A stretch of 42,557 nucleotides of DNA from Caldilineaceae bacterium bin5 (GTDB taxonomy: Bacteria > Chloroflexota > Anaerolineae > Caldilineales > Caldilineaceae). The first letter of the stretch is position 1. Each line of letters starts with the position of its first letter. The notes below the pieces were generated by a model that saw only the letters and a list, made by a program, of their open reading frames with translations, was not told the origin of the DNA and ran no database searches. The DNA lies in the NCBI GenBank assembly GCA_002238445.1, contig MPML01000040.1, forward strand, positions 1 to 42,557. Direction: 5' to 3'. Below, piece by piece: positions 23,213 to 31,168 of the stretch. The position numbers and the translations under genes were made by a program.

Positions 23213-25960
23213 ATGGCAAGCGCCCCATCACAACGATCGCAGTTGAGGCTGACGCTCACCTTTTCGATTCTGGCCTTGTTCGCCCTGCTACTCACCGCCT
23301 GCGGAAACAGAAACGCGACCGCCACTGCCGCCGTCAGCCTGTCCGCGCAGACCGAAACGCCCATACCTCCCGTCGCCAGCCCGCCCGCGCCGGCCGCACG
23401 CCCCGGCCCGCCCGCAACGCCCAGCCCTCCCGCCACTGACACTGCGCCAGCCACCCGCACGGCCGCACCGGCTCCGTCATCAACGCCAGCGGCACAGTCG
23501 AACAGCTTAGTCCCCCGTCAGCGGGTCACGGTTGAGCCATTCGCGCCGGCATCCCCCCTGCAGCAGGCGGTCTGGTTCCACGAGGTCGGCGACTACAGCG
23601 CGGAGCAGCGCCTGCTCAGAACGCTGCTGGCCGACCCCCAGATAACGCTGGCCCAGCAGCAGGAAGCACGCTACCAACTCGCTCTCTCCTTTCTCGCCGA
23701 CGAACAGCCGGTGTCCGCCGCCAACGTGCTGGACCAGTTTTCGCTCCAGGCCGGCTCCCTGCCGGCAGATGACCCCCGCCGCAGCCGCACCGTTTTCCTG
23801 CGCGCCGAGGCGCTGGCCCGTGTGGGCCGCAACGCCGAAGCCGTCGCCGCCTACGAAGCTTTCCTGCAGCAGCACCCTCACGTCACCGGTGTCGTCGAAG
23901 AGCGTATCGCCGATGCCTGGCTCGCGGCCGGCGACTGGCCGCAGGCCGCCAACGCGCTGCGCCGGGCCGCCGACCATGCCGCCAACAACTGGGAAAAAGT
24001 TCGTCTTCTCGACCGGCTGGCCGGCACTCTCGAGGGCAATGGCCGCTGGAGCCAGGCCGCCTCTGTCTACGATGAAATCCTTGCCGCAACCGAGTCGCAA
24101 GCGGAAGAGCGTAACCGGGACGACGTCGAATTCGACCGAATCCTCGGCTACAGAATATGGAACGTCCACCGGGCCAGCTATCTGTACCGCGCCGGAATCG
24201 CCTACGCCACCGCCGGCGATGAGGAAGCTGCTATCGTCCGCTGGCGTCTGGCCCTGGACGAAGATCCGGAGAGCAACTCCGCCTACCAGGCCCTCATCCA
24301 ACTGGTGAACCGCGACGTACCGGTAGACCTCTTTGTGCGCGGGCAGGTCGACCTGTTTGCCCAAGCCTACTTCCCTGCCATCAACGCCTATGACAGCTTC
24401 CTTCAGGAAGCGCCGCAGGATGACCGCGCCGGGCAGGCCTGGTTGGGGCTTGGCCGCGCCCATATGGAGCTGGGACAGTGGGACGAGGCCATCCGCGCCC
24501 TGGAACAGGTGACGAACTGGTATCCCGACTGCCCCTGTTTCAGCGATGCTTGGTTCACCCGCGCCCAGCTGGCCAATGCGCAGGGCTCGCCCGCCGCTGC
24601 CCGGCGCATCTATCGTACCTTCGCCAGGGATCACGCTGACCACCCGCTCGCCCCCGAAGCCCTCTGGCGAAGCGCTCTTTCCGCCATAGGCGCCGGCCGC
24701 GGCCTCGGCCTCGATACCGGCGCTGCAGGCCGCGCCGAGAGCTCAGCCGACTTTCTGGTTGAGGCCGTGTCTGACCTGCTGACGCTGGTGGACAGCTTCC
24801 CCGACAGCGGCCGCGCGCCCGATGCGTTGGCCGTGCTGGGGATCGGCGCCTTTACCTACGGCCATGTCGGGCTCGCAGCCACCGGCTTTGAACGTCTGCT
24901 GGCCGACTATCCCGGAGTGCGGACGGGCACATCAACCTACTGGCTGGGTCGCGCCCGTTACGCCCAAGGCGAGCAAGCCGCGGCCCAGGCCCTGTGGCAG
25001 TCGCTCGCCGCGCAAGAGCCGGAAACATATTACGGCGTGCTGGCCGCTGCCGAACTGACGCCGCCGGGCAACCCGGGGAAGGACATCATCCCCCGCATGG
25101 ACGCTATGACCGCGGCCGCGCTGCCCAACGACGACGGCAGCCGCGCCTACGCCGAAAACTGGCTGAGGACGTGGCACGACGCGCCCGACACGACTGATGT
25201 CGGCGACAGCAGCGGCAACTCGGGTCTGCCGCAAACCGTCGCCGAAGACCCGGCCCGGATCGGCGGCGCACTGCTGCTGGATCTGGATCTCCGCGCCGAG
25301 GGATTGAAGCTGCTCGAACTGGCTTACTGGCGCTTCCGCGACGATCCCGCCGCCCTGTTTCCGCTCATGCTGCATTTCGAAGAACTGGGCGCCAACCGGC
25401 TCTCCATCAGCGCCGCTTACCGTCTCATCGAACTCAGTCAGGTCCAACATACCGCCGATGTGCCCCTCTTTATCCAGCGCGTCGCCTACCCCAGACACTA
25501 TGCCCACCTCGTCGAAGAGGAAGCCGCAGATTTCGACATCGATTCCCTGCTCCTCTACAGTCTCATCCTTCAGGAGAGCCTCTTCGAGCCGCCTGCCCGC
25601 TCCTTTGCCGGCGCCCACGGCCTGACCCAGATCATCCCCACCACCGGCGCAGAGATCGCGCAGCGCCTCAACTATCCCAACTACTCCACCGGCCTGCTCA
25701 ACCGCCCCTTCGTCAACGTTCGCTTCGGCGCGTACTACCTGCGCTGGGTACGGGATTACGCTCACGAAAACCCCGTCGCCGCCCTCGCCGGTTACAACGC
25801 CGGCCCCGGCAATGCCAAAGTCTGGTTCGAGCGCTCCGACTTCGACGAGGCCCTCTTCATCGAGCGCATCCCCTACAGCGAGACCCGCCTTTATCTGCAG
25901 CGCATCCTGACGCATTATGCGCATTATCTGCGGATATATGGGGGTACTAGTTTTCAGTAA
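23213..25960 (+). CDS. Slt-type lytic transglycosylase lipoprotein with TPR-like repeats
   Basis: 915 aa from the ATG at 23213; an earlier ATG at 23144 would place 23 extra residues before the signal peptide. Signal and lipobox: RLTLTFSILALFALLLTACG. A Pro/Ala/Thr-rich linker (residues about 40-110) follows, then a long helical superhelix with TPR-like motifs (ARYQLALSFLADEQP, AWLGLGRAHMELGQWDEAI). The C-terminal SLT domain has LILQESLFEPPARSFAGAHG with catalytic Glu near residue 787, GLTQIIPTTG and AGYNAGPGNA. It cleaves peptidoglycan between MurNAc and GlcNAc, forming 1,6-anhydro ends, from the outer face of the membrane. MITE copies B and C flank it in opposite orientations. Confidence 0.92.
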   Translation: MASAPSQRSQLRLTLTFSILALFALLLTACGNRNATATAAVSLSAQTETPIPPVASPPAPAARPGPPATPSPPATDTAPATRTAAPAPSSTPAAQSNSLVPRQRVTVEPFAPASPLQQAVWFHEVGDYSAEQRLLRTLLADPQITLAQQQEARYQLALSFLADEQPVSAANVLDQFSLQAGSLPADDPRRSRTVFLRAEALARVGRNAEAVAAYEAFLQQHPHVTGVVEERIADAWLAAGDWPQAANALRRAADHAANNWEKVRLLDRLAGTLEGNGRWSQAASVYDEILAATESQAEERNRDDVEFDRILGYRIWNVHRASYLYRAGIAYATAGDEEAAIVRWRLALDEDPESNSAYQALIQLVNRDVPVDLFVRGQVDLFAQAYFPAINAYDSFLQEAPQDDRAGQAWLGLGRAHMELGQWDEAIRALEQVTNWYPDCPCFSDAWFTRAQLANAQGSPAAARRIYRTFARDHADHPLAPEALWRSALSAIGAGRGLGLDTGAAGRAESSADFLVEAVSDLLTLVDSFPDSGRAPDALAVLGIGAFTYGHVGLAATGFERLLADYPGVRTGTSTYWLGRARYAQGEQAAAQALWQSLAAQEPETYYGVLAAAELTPPGNPGKDIIPRMDAMTAAALPNDDGSRAYAENWLRTWHDAPDTTDVGDSSGNSGLPQTVAEDPARIGGALLLDLDLRAEGLKLLELAYWRFRDDPAALFPLMLHFEELGANRLSISAAYRLIELSQVQHTADVPLFIQRVAYPRHYAHLVEEEAADFDIDSLLLYSLILQESLFEPPARSFAGAHGLTQIIPTTGAEIAQRLNYPNYSTGLLNRPFVNVRFGAYYLRWVRDYAHENPVAALAGYNAGPGNAKVWFERSDFDEALFIERIPYSETRLYLQRILTHYAHYLRIYGGTSFQ

Positions 25961-25975
25961 GTTCTTAGTTTTTAG

Positions 25976-26260
25976 GTAACTACTAAGCCACAGTAGTTGA
26001 CCAGCCAGTCATCCTTGGAACCATTCAGGCTCTAGGTGACGCAACTGGTGTACAGCCGCGGCCATGCTCGCCAGCCGACACGTTGCGAAGAATGCACACG
26101 GTCGGTGAGAGATGGTTTTGTAGGGGGGCGTTGCGGGGGCGCAGCCCCTGCACAAGGGAGGGCCGAAGGCCCGACCGCCCATAAAAAAGTTGAGAGTTGA
26201 GAGAGCACCTTTGCTCCCCCCTCATTCAGGGTTGCGAATCAGTTGCGGCTGAGTAGTTAC
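25976..26260 (-). repeat. MITE-like element copy C (285 bp) with 8-bp target duplication
   Basis: Reverse orientation. Starts GTAACTACTAAGCCACAGT and ends GCGGCTGAGTAGTTAC. Direct repeats of GTTTTTAG flank it exactly at 25968-25975 and 26261-26268. In element orientation the right-hand site reads CTAAAAAC. The core hairpin is the variant GGGCC-GAA-GGCCC instead of the GGCCGC-AA-GCGGCC of copies B and D, so both arms differ together. It was inserted in the low-complexity spacer right after the transglycosylase stop. Confidence 0.92.
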
Positions 26261-26335
26261 GTTTTTAGTGGTGAGTGGACCTTTTGCCGGGAGGCACTGA
26301 GGACTGCCGATGGACTGTGGCTCAGCAGTTGCGGT

Positions 26336-26476
26336 TCAGCGATTCGGGGGGGACGTTTCGTTCGAGCCAGAGCAATCTAAGGGAACGAGCGACGATTCAG
26401 CTTGGGAGATGTCTTGGCGTTCTCCTCTGGTCAGGATGACCTGATAGGGAAAGCCGAGGGAATCAACGATGAGATG
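26336..26476 (-). pseudogene. Remnant of an IS5-type transposase
   Basis: One minus-strand frame reads HLIVDSLGFPYQVILTRG then ERQDISQAESSL, the pattern VDALG.P....LT.G...DI.QA typical of IS5-family DDE transposases around the second catalytic Asp. Only some 40 residues remain, ending in a stop at 26336-26338. It abuts the 3' end of the GT-C membrane protein gene. The stretch 26261-26485 contains nothing else except a decayed terminal-repeat-like string at 26314-26330. Confidence 0.6.
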
Positions 26477-26485
26477 ACAGGTCTG

Positions 26486-28711
26486 TCATCTCCCACAGGC
26501 ATCACACGCTACAGCTTGGAAATACACCAGAAGCAAAGAGTCCTCGCCTGCTCCTGTCGGAATTCTGGGCGCGCCATCGACAGATGCGTCGTAGAGGCCG
26601 GCAATCAGGCGCAGGGGGCTGTCCGGCAGGGTCGGTGGGATGGGCATCGCGACGCTATTCAGAACCTGCGAGCTATCCAAACGGAGCTCTGGTTCCCACT
26701 GGGCGACCAAGTCGCCGGTTTCGTCGAGCAGGTGCAGGAATATCGTTTCGCCGCCGGTCAATACGGTTGGGTCTCCGCTCCATTCCATGTGGACGACCAG
26801 CCTGCCTCCGGCTGGGGGGATGTTGGGGCTGATCTGGGCGCGCTCCAGCGTCAAGCCGTTAGCGAACTGGACATCGAAAAGGCGCCACGCCTGGGGATTG
26901 GGCCGCGAGTAGAGTTCGACAATCCATGGCCCCACCGTTTCCTGGCCCGCCAGCTGGTAGGAACTGGAAAGCGCCTGCCGGGCATTATTGGTTATTCCCG
27001 CACGGGTCTGCCCCCTTTGGTCATATTCCAAGCCCCATCGATTTGCCCACTCTTGCCAATCCAGTTCGGCCTCCTCAAAATCCAGATCCGATCGAACCAG
27101 CACAATGACTGATTGGACACCGCTACTGCGGAGACCACTGACGGCCTCCAGGGCCGCATCCAAGTCCATCGGCCAGGGAGCCAGGGAAACGTTCTCAATC
27201 CCTCCCGTATAATAGTAGAACCAGAGCGCGGGGTCGAGAGAAAAAATCTGGGCGAAACGAACGTCTGCCTTGTTGCGTCCGGCGCTCCAGCTGTCCAGCA
27301 AATGGGCCAGTTCCCGCAATCCCCGTGACTTTGAGAATTCCGATTCAAAGTGGAAGTTGCGAAAGCTGAACAGATTGCCTGCAAAAATTGCAAGGATAAG
27401 TATCGCTGCCGTCAAGTTTCCGATGCCGATCCTGTTCATGGCCTGTAGGATGCTGACATTCGTACCTCCAGTCCAGGCTTTCCATCTCCGGCCAAGGCGG
27501 CTCTCTACATAACTGCCTTTATTTCCCAGCCCTATTGCCAGCAAAAGCACGATGGGAGTCAGGGCCAGGGCAATAAAGCTCCAGAAGAACCCGGGGAAGG
27601 AATGACCAGGGCTCCATACAGTGAGCAATGCGACAAGAAAACTTAGCAGTAAGAGAACCGTTGGGCCTGAACTCAGGTGTTGGGGCCCTGCCTTCTGCGC
27701 TTCCGAGAGTTCATTCTCTTCTGGGTCAACCCAACCATTGACGGCTCTTTTTCCCCGGTCGAGCACCCCTCTTTCAGCCAGGAATATTCCAAGGATCGCA
27801 GCCACGATAAGGGGGAATGCGAAAAACCCTGACCCAAGTCTCCAGGCCGGCGTCGGTAAGGAGTGTCCTGTCGCAAGCATGCCGATTTGCCCTAAGATTT
27901 GATACACCCATGGCGCTGAGGGCCCCCTTGTGGGGAAATCTGTGATCCAGGGCCATGCGTTTACCAGCCATGGAATGCACAAGACGCCCACTGCGATCTG
28001 CGAAACGGTCCATCGCACCGGCAGTGAACCCGCAGGTCCTTGGGCAGAAACGCTCCCTCCGCCGCGCCTGTCTCGAGCCAGCACGAAGAGCACGTACAGG
28101 TTTTGCGCCAGGAGAGGGAGAACGGCGAAAGCGTGGGTATAGAAGGAAGAGGCGGTACAGATCACGTACGCCACCAGGGTCTTTCTTCCCCCAACGCCGC
28201 CGACTATTCTCAGGGCCAACAGAATGCTGGCGGTGGCGAGAACCAGACCGAGTGAATGGTGGAGAACTCTCTGGGTATGCCAGACGGCGTAGGTGTTCAC
28301 GGCCGCCAACAGGACTGCAGCCAAAGTGGCAAATGTGCCAATTCGGATGTCTGCTGCGATACGGTAGGTGAGGGGAATTGCCAATACGCTGCAGAAGGCC
28401 GATAGCGAACGAATGGCAAATTCGCTGGGACCTGTGATTCCGAGCCAAACGTTTTGCAACCAGAAGCTTGCGGGAAGAAGAAGGAATCCTTCCCAATCGA
28501 AAGCCATTTGGACGAGTTGAGAGAAAGAATAATCACGGAGGCCATAGACGACACCCTCGAGATCGCCCAGCTCCTGAGAATCCAGTCGATAGAGTCTCAG
28601 TGCGAAGCCGATGAGGACGGCGATCAGGACGACTGCCCGTAACGACTGTCTGCCTGCAGGAAACTGATGCTTATCGGGGCTGGCGTCTTCCTGTTCATTC
28701 GAGCGGGTCAT
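26486..28711 (-). CDS. GT-C membrane protein, glycosyltransferase family 39-like
   Basis: 741 aa. About ten or more hydrophobic segments fill residues 25-470, starting AVVLIAVLIGFALRLYRLDS; LGDLEGVVYGLRD follows the first one, in the place of the catalytic acidic motif of GT-C enzymes (here D-L-E). LLAAVNTYAVWHTQ and the SSFYTHAFAVLPLL helix fit the ArnT/PMT_2 pattern. A soluble C-terminal domain of about 250 residues includes NRWGLEYDQRGQT and a beta-rich region (RLVVHMEWSGD). Such proteins move sugars from polyprenyl carriers to outer-surface acceptors. Donor and acceptor are unknown. Monocistronic, with no obvious partner nearby. Confidence 0.75.
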   Translation of the reverse strand: MTRSNEQEDASPDKHQFPAGRQSLRAVVLIAVLIGFALRLYRLDSQELGDLEGVVYGLRDYSFSQLVQMAFDWEGFLLLPASFWLQNVWLGITGPSEFAIRSLSAFCSVLAIPLTYRIAADIRIGTFATLAAVLLAAVNTYAVWHTQRVLHHSLGLVLATASILLALRIVGGVGGRKTLVAYVICTASSFYTHAFAVLPLLAQNLYVLFVLARDRRGGGSVSAQGPAGSLPVRWTVSQIAVGVLCIPWLVNAWPWITDFPTRGPSAPWVYQILGQIGMLATGHSLPTPAWRLGSGFFAFPLIVAAILGIFLAERGVLDRGKRAVNGWVDPEENELSEAQKAGPQHLSSGPTVLLLLSFLVALLTVWSPGHSFPGFFWSFIALALTPIVLLLAIGLGNKGSYVESRLGRRWKAWTGGTNVSILQAMNRIGIGNLTAAILILAIFAGNLFSFRNFHFESEFSKSRGLRELAHLLDSWSAGRNKADVRFAQIFSLDPALWFYYYTGGIENVSLAPWPMDLDAALEAVSGLRSSGVQSVIVLVRSDLDFEEAELDWQEWANRWGLEYDQRGQTRAGITNNARQALSSSYQLAGQETVGPWIVELYSRPNPQAWRLFDVQFANGLTLERAQISPNIPPAGGRLVVHMEWSGDPTVLTGGETIFLHLLDETGDLVAQWEPELRLDSSQVLNSVAMPIPPTLPDSPLRLIAGLYDASVDGAPRIPTGAGEDSLLLVYFQAVACDACGR

Positions 28712-29082
28712 GGGACCCCTCTTTTCGGGGCTGGGCTGAGGAACCTGCAGTTCACCGCCCCGTCCGGCCGTGAGCAGTTTTCAGTGAACTGTTTCAACGA
28801 AATGGCAACACTTCTCCTTTTGCCCTGTATAGGCTCGAGGGTGTCTCTGCAGATATGCGTAAAGTTTCTGCCACTGATGGGCGGCAATCCTTCTGATAGA
28901 CATTCTACTATTGTCGCCAATGTGACAGGGCAATACAAGTGTCAACGAGACCTGTTAGTCAGTTTTTGGTGACCCTGCACTTGAATAGTGGCCAGAGACG
29001 ACGCGGGTCGTCAGGCACTGTTCGCTGGCCTCAACCGATCCAATTGTCCACGACGGTGGCCCGGCCAGGGCGGGGCGTGGGG
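28712..29082. other. Intergenic stretch with no gene found
   Basis: No frame in either strand looks coding. It is the upstream region of the GT-C membrane protein gene. A TTGACA on the minus strand near 28941-28946 lacks a good -10 at 16-18 bp, so I do not call a promoter. Confidence 0.5.
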
Positions 29083-29127
29083 GGGGCGCAGCCCCGGCAC
29101 AAGGGAGGGCCGAAGGCCCGACCGCCC
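29083..29127. repeat. Solo copy of the MITE hairpin core
   Basis: GGGGCGCAGCCCC, GGCACAAGGGA, GGGCC-GAA-GGCCC and CGACCGCCC in the order and nearly the sequence of 26135-26180 in MITE copy C, but without terminal repeats on either side. It lies about 100 bp downstream of the malG-like stop and could terminate that operon. It is either a relic of an element or an independent module that the MITE contains. Confidence 0.7.
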
Positions 29128-29137
29128 GGAACTGCAG

Positions 29138-29228
29138 TGGTCAGGGGCCAGTGGTCAGTGGCGAGGGCCGCGAACCGACAGTGGCTGGGCGTAAGCCGTA
29201 GACTAAAAACTGACTACTGAAAACTGTA
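29138..29228. repeat. Low-complexity spacer after the malG-like stop
   Basis: CAGTGGTCAG and CAGTGGTCAGTGG words, then GACTAAAAACTGACTACTG and AAAACTGTAG, directly up to the stop codon of the permease. Same word types as 19686-19790. Confidence 0.55.
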
Positions 29229-29230
29229 GT

Positions 29231-30094
29231 TTAACGGCCGGCGAGCCCGGTGAACTGCGCGCCCTGGACGAACTGGCGCTGGGCGAAGAAGAAGATGACG
29301 ATGACCGGCAGGATAGTGATCATCGACGCGGCCATGACGAGGTGCCAGAAGTTGCCGAAGCGGCCTTTGAACCAGAGCAGCCCGAGAGGCAGTGTGTACA
29401 TTTCGCTCTTGGAAATGTAGATCAGAGGCTCCATGAAGGCGTTGTAGTGCTGCAGGAAGGCGAAGATGGTGATGGTGGCGACGGCCGGGCCGCAGAGGGG
29501 GGCGATCACCTGCCAGAGGATACGGAAGTTGGAGGCGCCGTCGATCTTGGCGGCCTCGTCCAATTCCAATGGCAAAGTCAACATATATTGACGCATGAGG
29601 AAGATATAGAAGGCGGCCCCAAACCAGGCCGGTACCCACAGCGGGTAGAATGTCCCGACCCAGTTGATCTCCTTGAAGATGATGAAGACCGGGATCATCG
29701 TCACGACGGCGGGCAGCATCATTGTCGCCAGCAGAACGGTGAAGACGAAGTCGCGCCCCGGCCAGCGCAGGCGCGAGAGGCCGTATGCGACCGTGAGCGA
29801 ACTCAGCACCATGCCGATCGTCCCCATGATGGAGACGAAAAAGGAGTTGCGGATGAAGAGATGGAAGGGAAGGCGTCTGAAAACCTCGAAGTAGTTATCC
29901 CATTTGGGCGCGGTTGGGATCCATTCGATCGGCGTGATGAAGACCTGGCCGGGCAGCTTGAGCGATGTGCTGACCACCCAGGCAAGCGGCATGAGGAAGG
30001 TGAGCCCCAGGGCGATCATTGCAATGTGCAGGATGAAATGACCGATCCTCGTCTGCCTTTTTCGGGATTGGAGCAGGGTTGTTCTTGCAGTCAT
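29231..30094 (-). CDS. Carbohydrate ABC transporter permease, MalG type
   Basis: 287 aa, six predicted membrane helices beginning FILHIAMIALGLTFLMPLAW. The cytoplasmic EAA loop is ELDEAAKIDGASNFRILWQV, which docks on the ATPase. It pairs with the MalF-type permease 65 bp upstream to form the channel of a CUT1 sugar importer. No ATPase gene is in the operon, so a shared MsmK/UgpC-type ATPase elsewhere must energise it. Last gene of the phyH operon. Confidence 0.93.
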   Translation of the reverse strand: MTARTTLLQSRKRQTRIGHFILHIAMIALGLTFLMPLAWVVSTSLKLPGQVFITPIEWIPTAPKWDNYFEVFRRLPFHLFIRNSFFVSIMGTIGMVLSSLTVAYGLSRLRWPGRDFVFTVLLATMMLPAVVTMIPVFIIFKEINWVGTFYPLWVPAWFGAAFYIFLMRQYMLTLPLELDEAAKIDGASNFRILWQVIAPLCGPAVATITIFAFLQHYNAFMEPLIYISKSEMYTLPLGLLWFKGRFGNFWHLVMAASMITILPVIVIFFFAQRQFVQGAQFTGLAGR

Positions 30095-30159
30095 AACCTA
30101 ATTCGGCGGCCGGTGGCCGGTGTGAAGTGGTCAACGCTGTGCCCGGTCATTCGTCTCCT

Positions 30160-31101
30160 CTATAGCCTTCCTTCATAGTAGACCCAGCGATTGGCGAAAA
30201 AGAACTGGATCCCCGTGAAGATCATGATGATCAGGAACAGGATCCACGCCAGCGAGGCGGCATAACCCATCCGGAACAGCTCAAAGGCGTTGCGGTAAAG
30301 ATAAAGCACCATGAACAGGGTGGCGTTCTGCGGGCCGCCGTCGGTCATGATGAAGACGGTGGTGAAGACCTGGAAACTGCCGATGATGCCGATGATCATG
30401 TTGAAGAAGATAATCGGCGAAATGATGGGGATGGTCACGTTGATGAAGCGGCGCCAGGCGTTGGCGCCATCGATCTCAGCCGCCTCCTCCAACTCTTTGG
30501 GCACCCCCTGCAGACCCGCGAGGAAGATGATCATCTGGAAGCCGGTCAGCCACAGGCTCATGATGATGAGGGCCGGTTTGGCCCAGCCCGGTTCGAAGAG
30601 CCAGTTGATGGGCCCCAGCCCAAACCAGTGCAACACCTCGTTGAGCACACCAAATTCAGGATTGAGAATCTGTACCCAGACCACGGCAAAGGCGACCGCC
30701 GGCGTGATCGAGGGCAGATAGTAGATCGTGCGATAGACGCTCAGCCCGCGAATCTGCTGATTCAGCATCACCGCCAGCGCAAACGCGATCAGCAGCTGCA
30801 ACGGAACGCCCACGAAGGTGTAGTAGGCGGTGTTGACAAGCGATTTGCCCACCAGCGGATCGTTCAACATGCGTTCGAAATGACCCAGCCCGATGAATTT
30901 GGGCGGCGCCAGCATATTCCACTTGTGCAGAATCAGGTAGACGGAGTAGAGCATCGGCCCGACCCAGAGCGCGAGCACACCGAAGATGAAGGGGCTGGTG
31001 AAGAGCAGGCCGTCGCGCAGGTCGCGGCGTTGGGCCGCGGACATACGGCGTCGGGCCTGCGGCTGTGTCTGGATTCCGGGCGATGATGTTGTGGCTGTCA
31101 A
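30160..31101 (-). CDS. Carbohydrate ABC transporter permease, MalF type
   Basis: 313 aa with six helices after an Arg-rich cytoplasmic N-terminus. LLFTSPFIFGVLALWVGPML is the first helix; the EAA loop is ELEEAAEIDGANAWRRFINV; FMIGIIGSFQVF-like and TDGGPQNATLFMVLYLY segments are typical of sugar permeases. It would form the import channel with the MalG-type subunit. A 32-bp perfect palindrome lies between its start and the upstream binding-protein stop. Confidence 0.93.
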   Translation of the reverse strand: MTATTSSPGIQTQPQARRRMSAAQRRDLRDGLLFTSPFIFGVLALWVGPMLYSVYLILHKWNMLAPPKFIGLGHFERMLNDPLVGKSLVNTAYYTFVGVPLQLLIAFALAVMLNQQIRGLSVYRTIYYLPSITPAVAFAVVWVQILNPEFGVLNEVLHWFGLGPINWLFEPGWAKPALIIMSLWLTGFQMIIFLAGLQGVPKELEEAAEIDGANAWRRFINVTIPIISPIIFFNMIIGIIGSFQVFTTVFIMTDGGPQNATLFMVLYLYRNAFELFRMGYAASLAWILFLIIMIFTGIQFFFANRWVYYEGRL

Positions 31102-31129
31102 AGAGGTGCACTCCCAGATTGACGAGGAA

Positions 31130-31161
31130 CCGGCGGCCAGTAACCGGTTACTGGCCGCCGG
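31130..31161 (-). promoter_or_regulatory. Intercistronic perfect palindrome after the binding-protein gene
   Basis: A 32-bp perfect palindrome, arms CCGGCGGCCAGTAACC and GGTTACTGGCCGCCGG, 8 bp after the stop of the substrate-binding protein. In mRNA it would fold into a very stable hairpin without a following U-run. In sugar importer operons such hairpins often protect the binding-protein message and reduce expression of the permeases; that is the likely role here. Confidence 0.6.
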
Positions 31162-31168
31162 GCACTGA

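Noticed and set aside
22525..26260. Composite mobile unit made of the transglycosylase gene between inverted MITE copies B and C
   Set aside because: Copy C has its own 8-bp duplication on both sides, and the outer flanks of the pair (TCTATATG and GTTTTTAG) do not match. Two independent insertions explain the layout.
28712..29082. Promoter from a minus-strand TTGACA near 28941
   Set aside because: No acceptable -10 hexamer is found at 16-18 bp from it.
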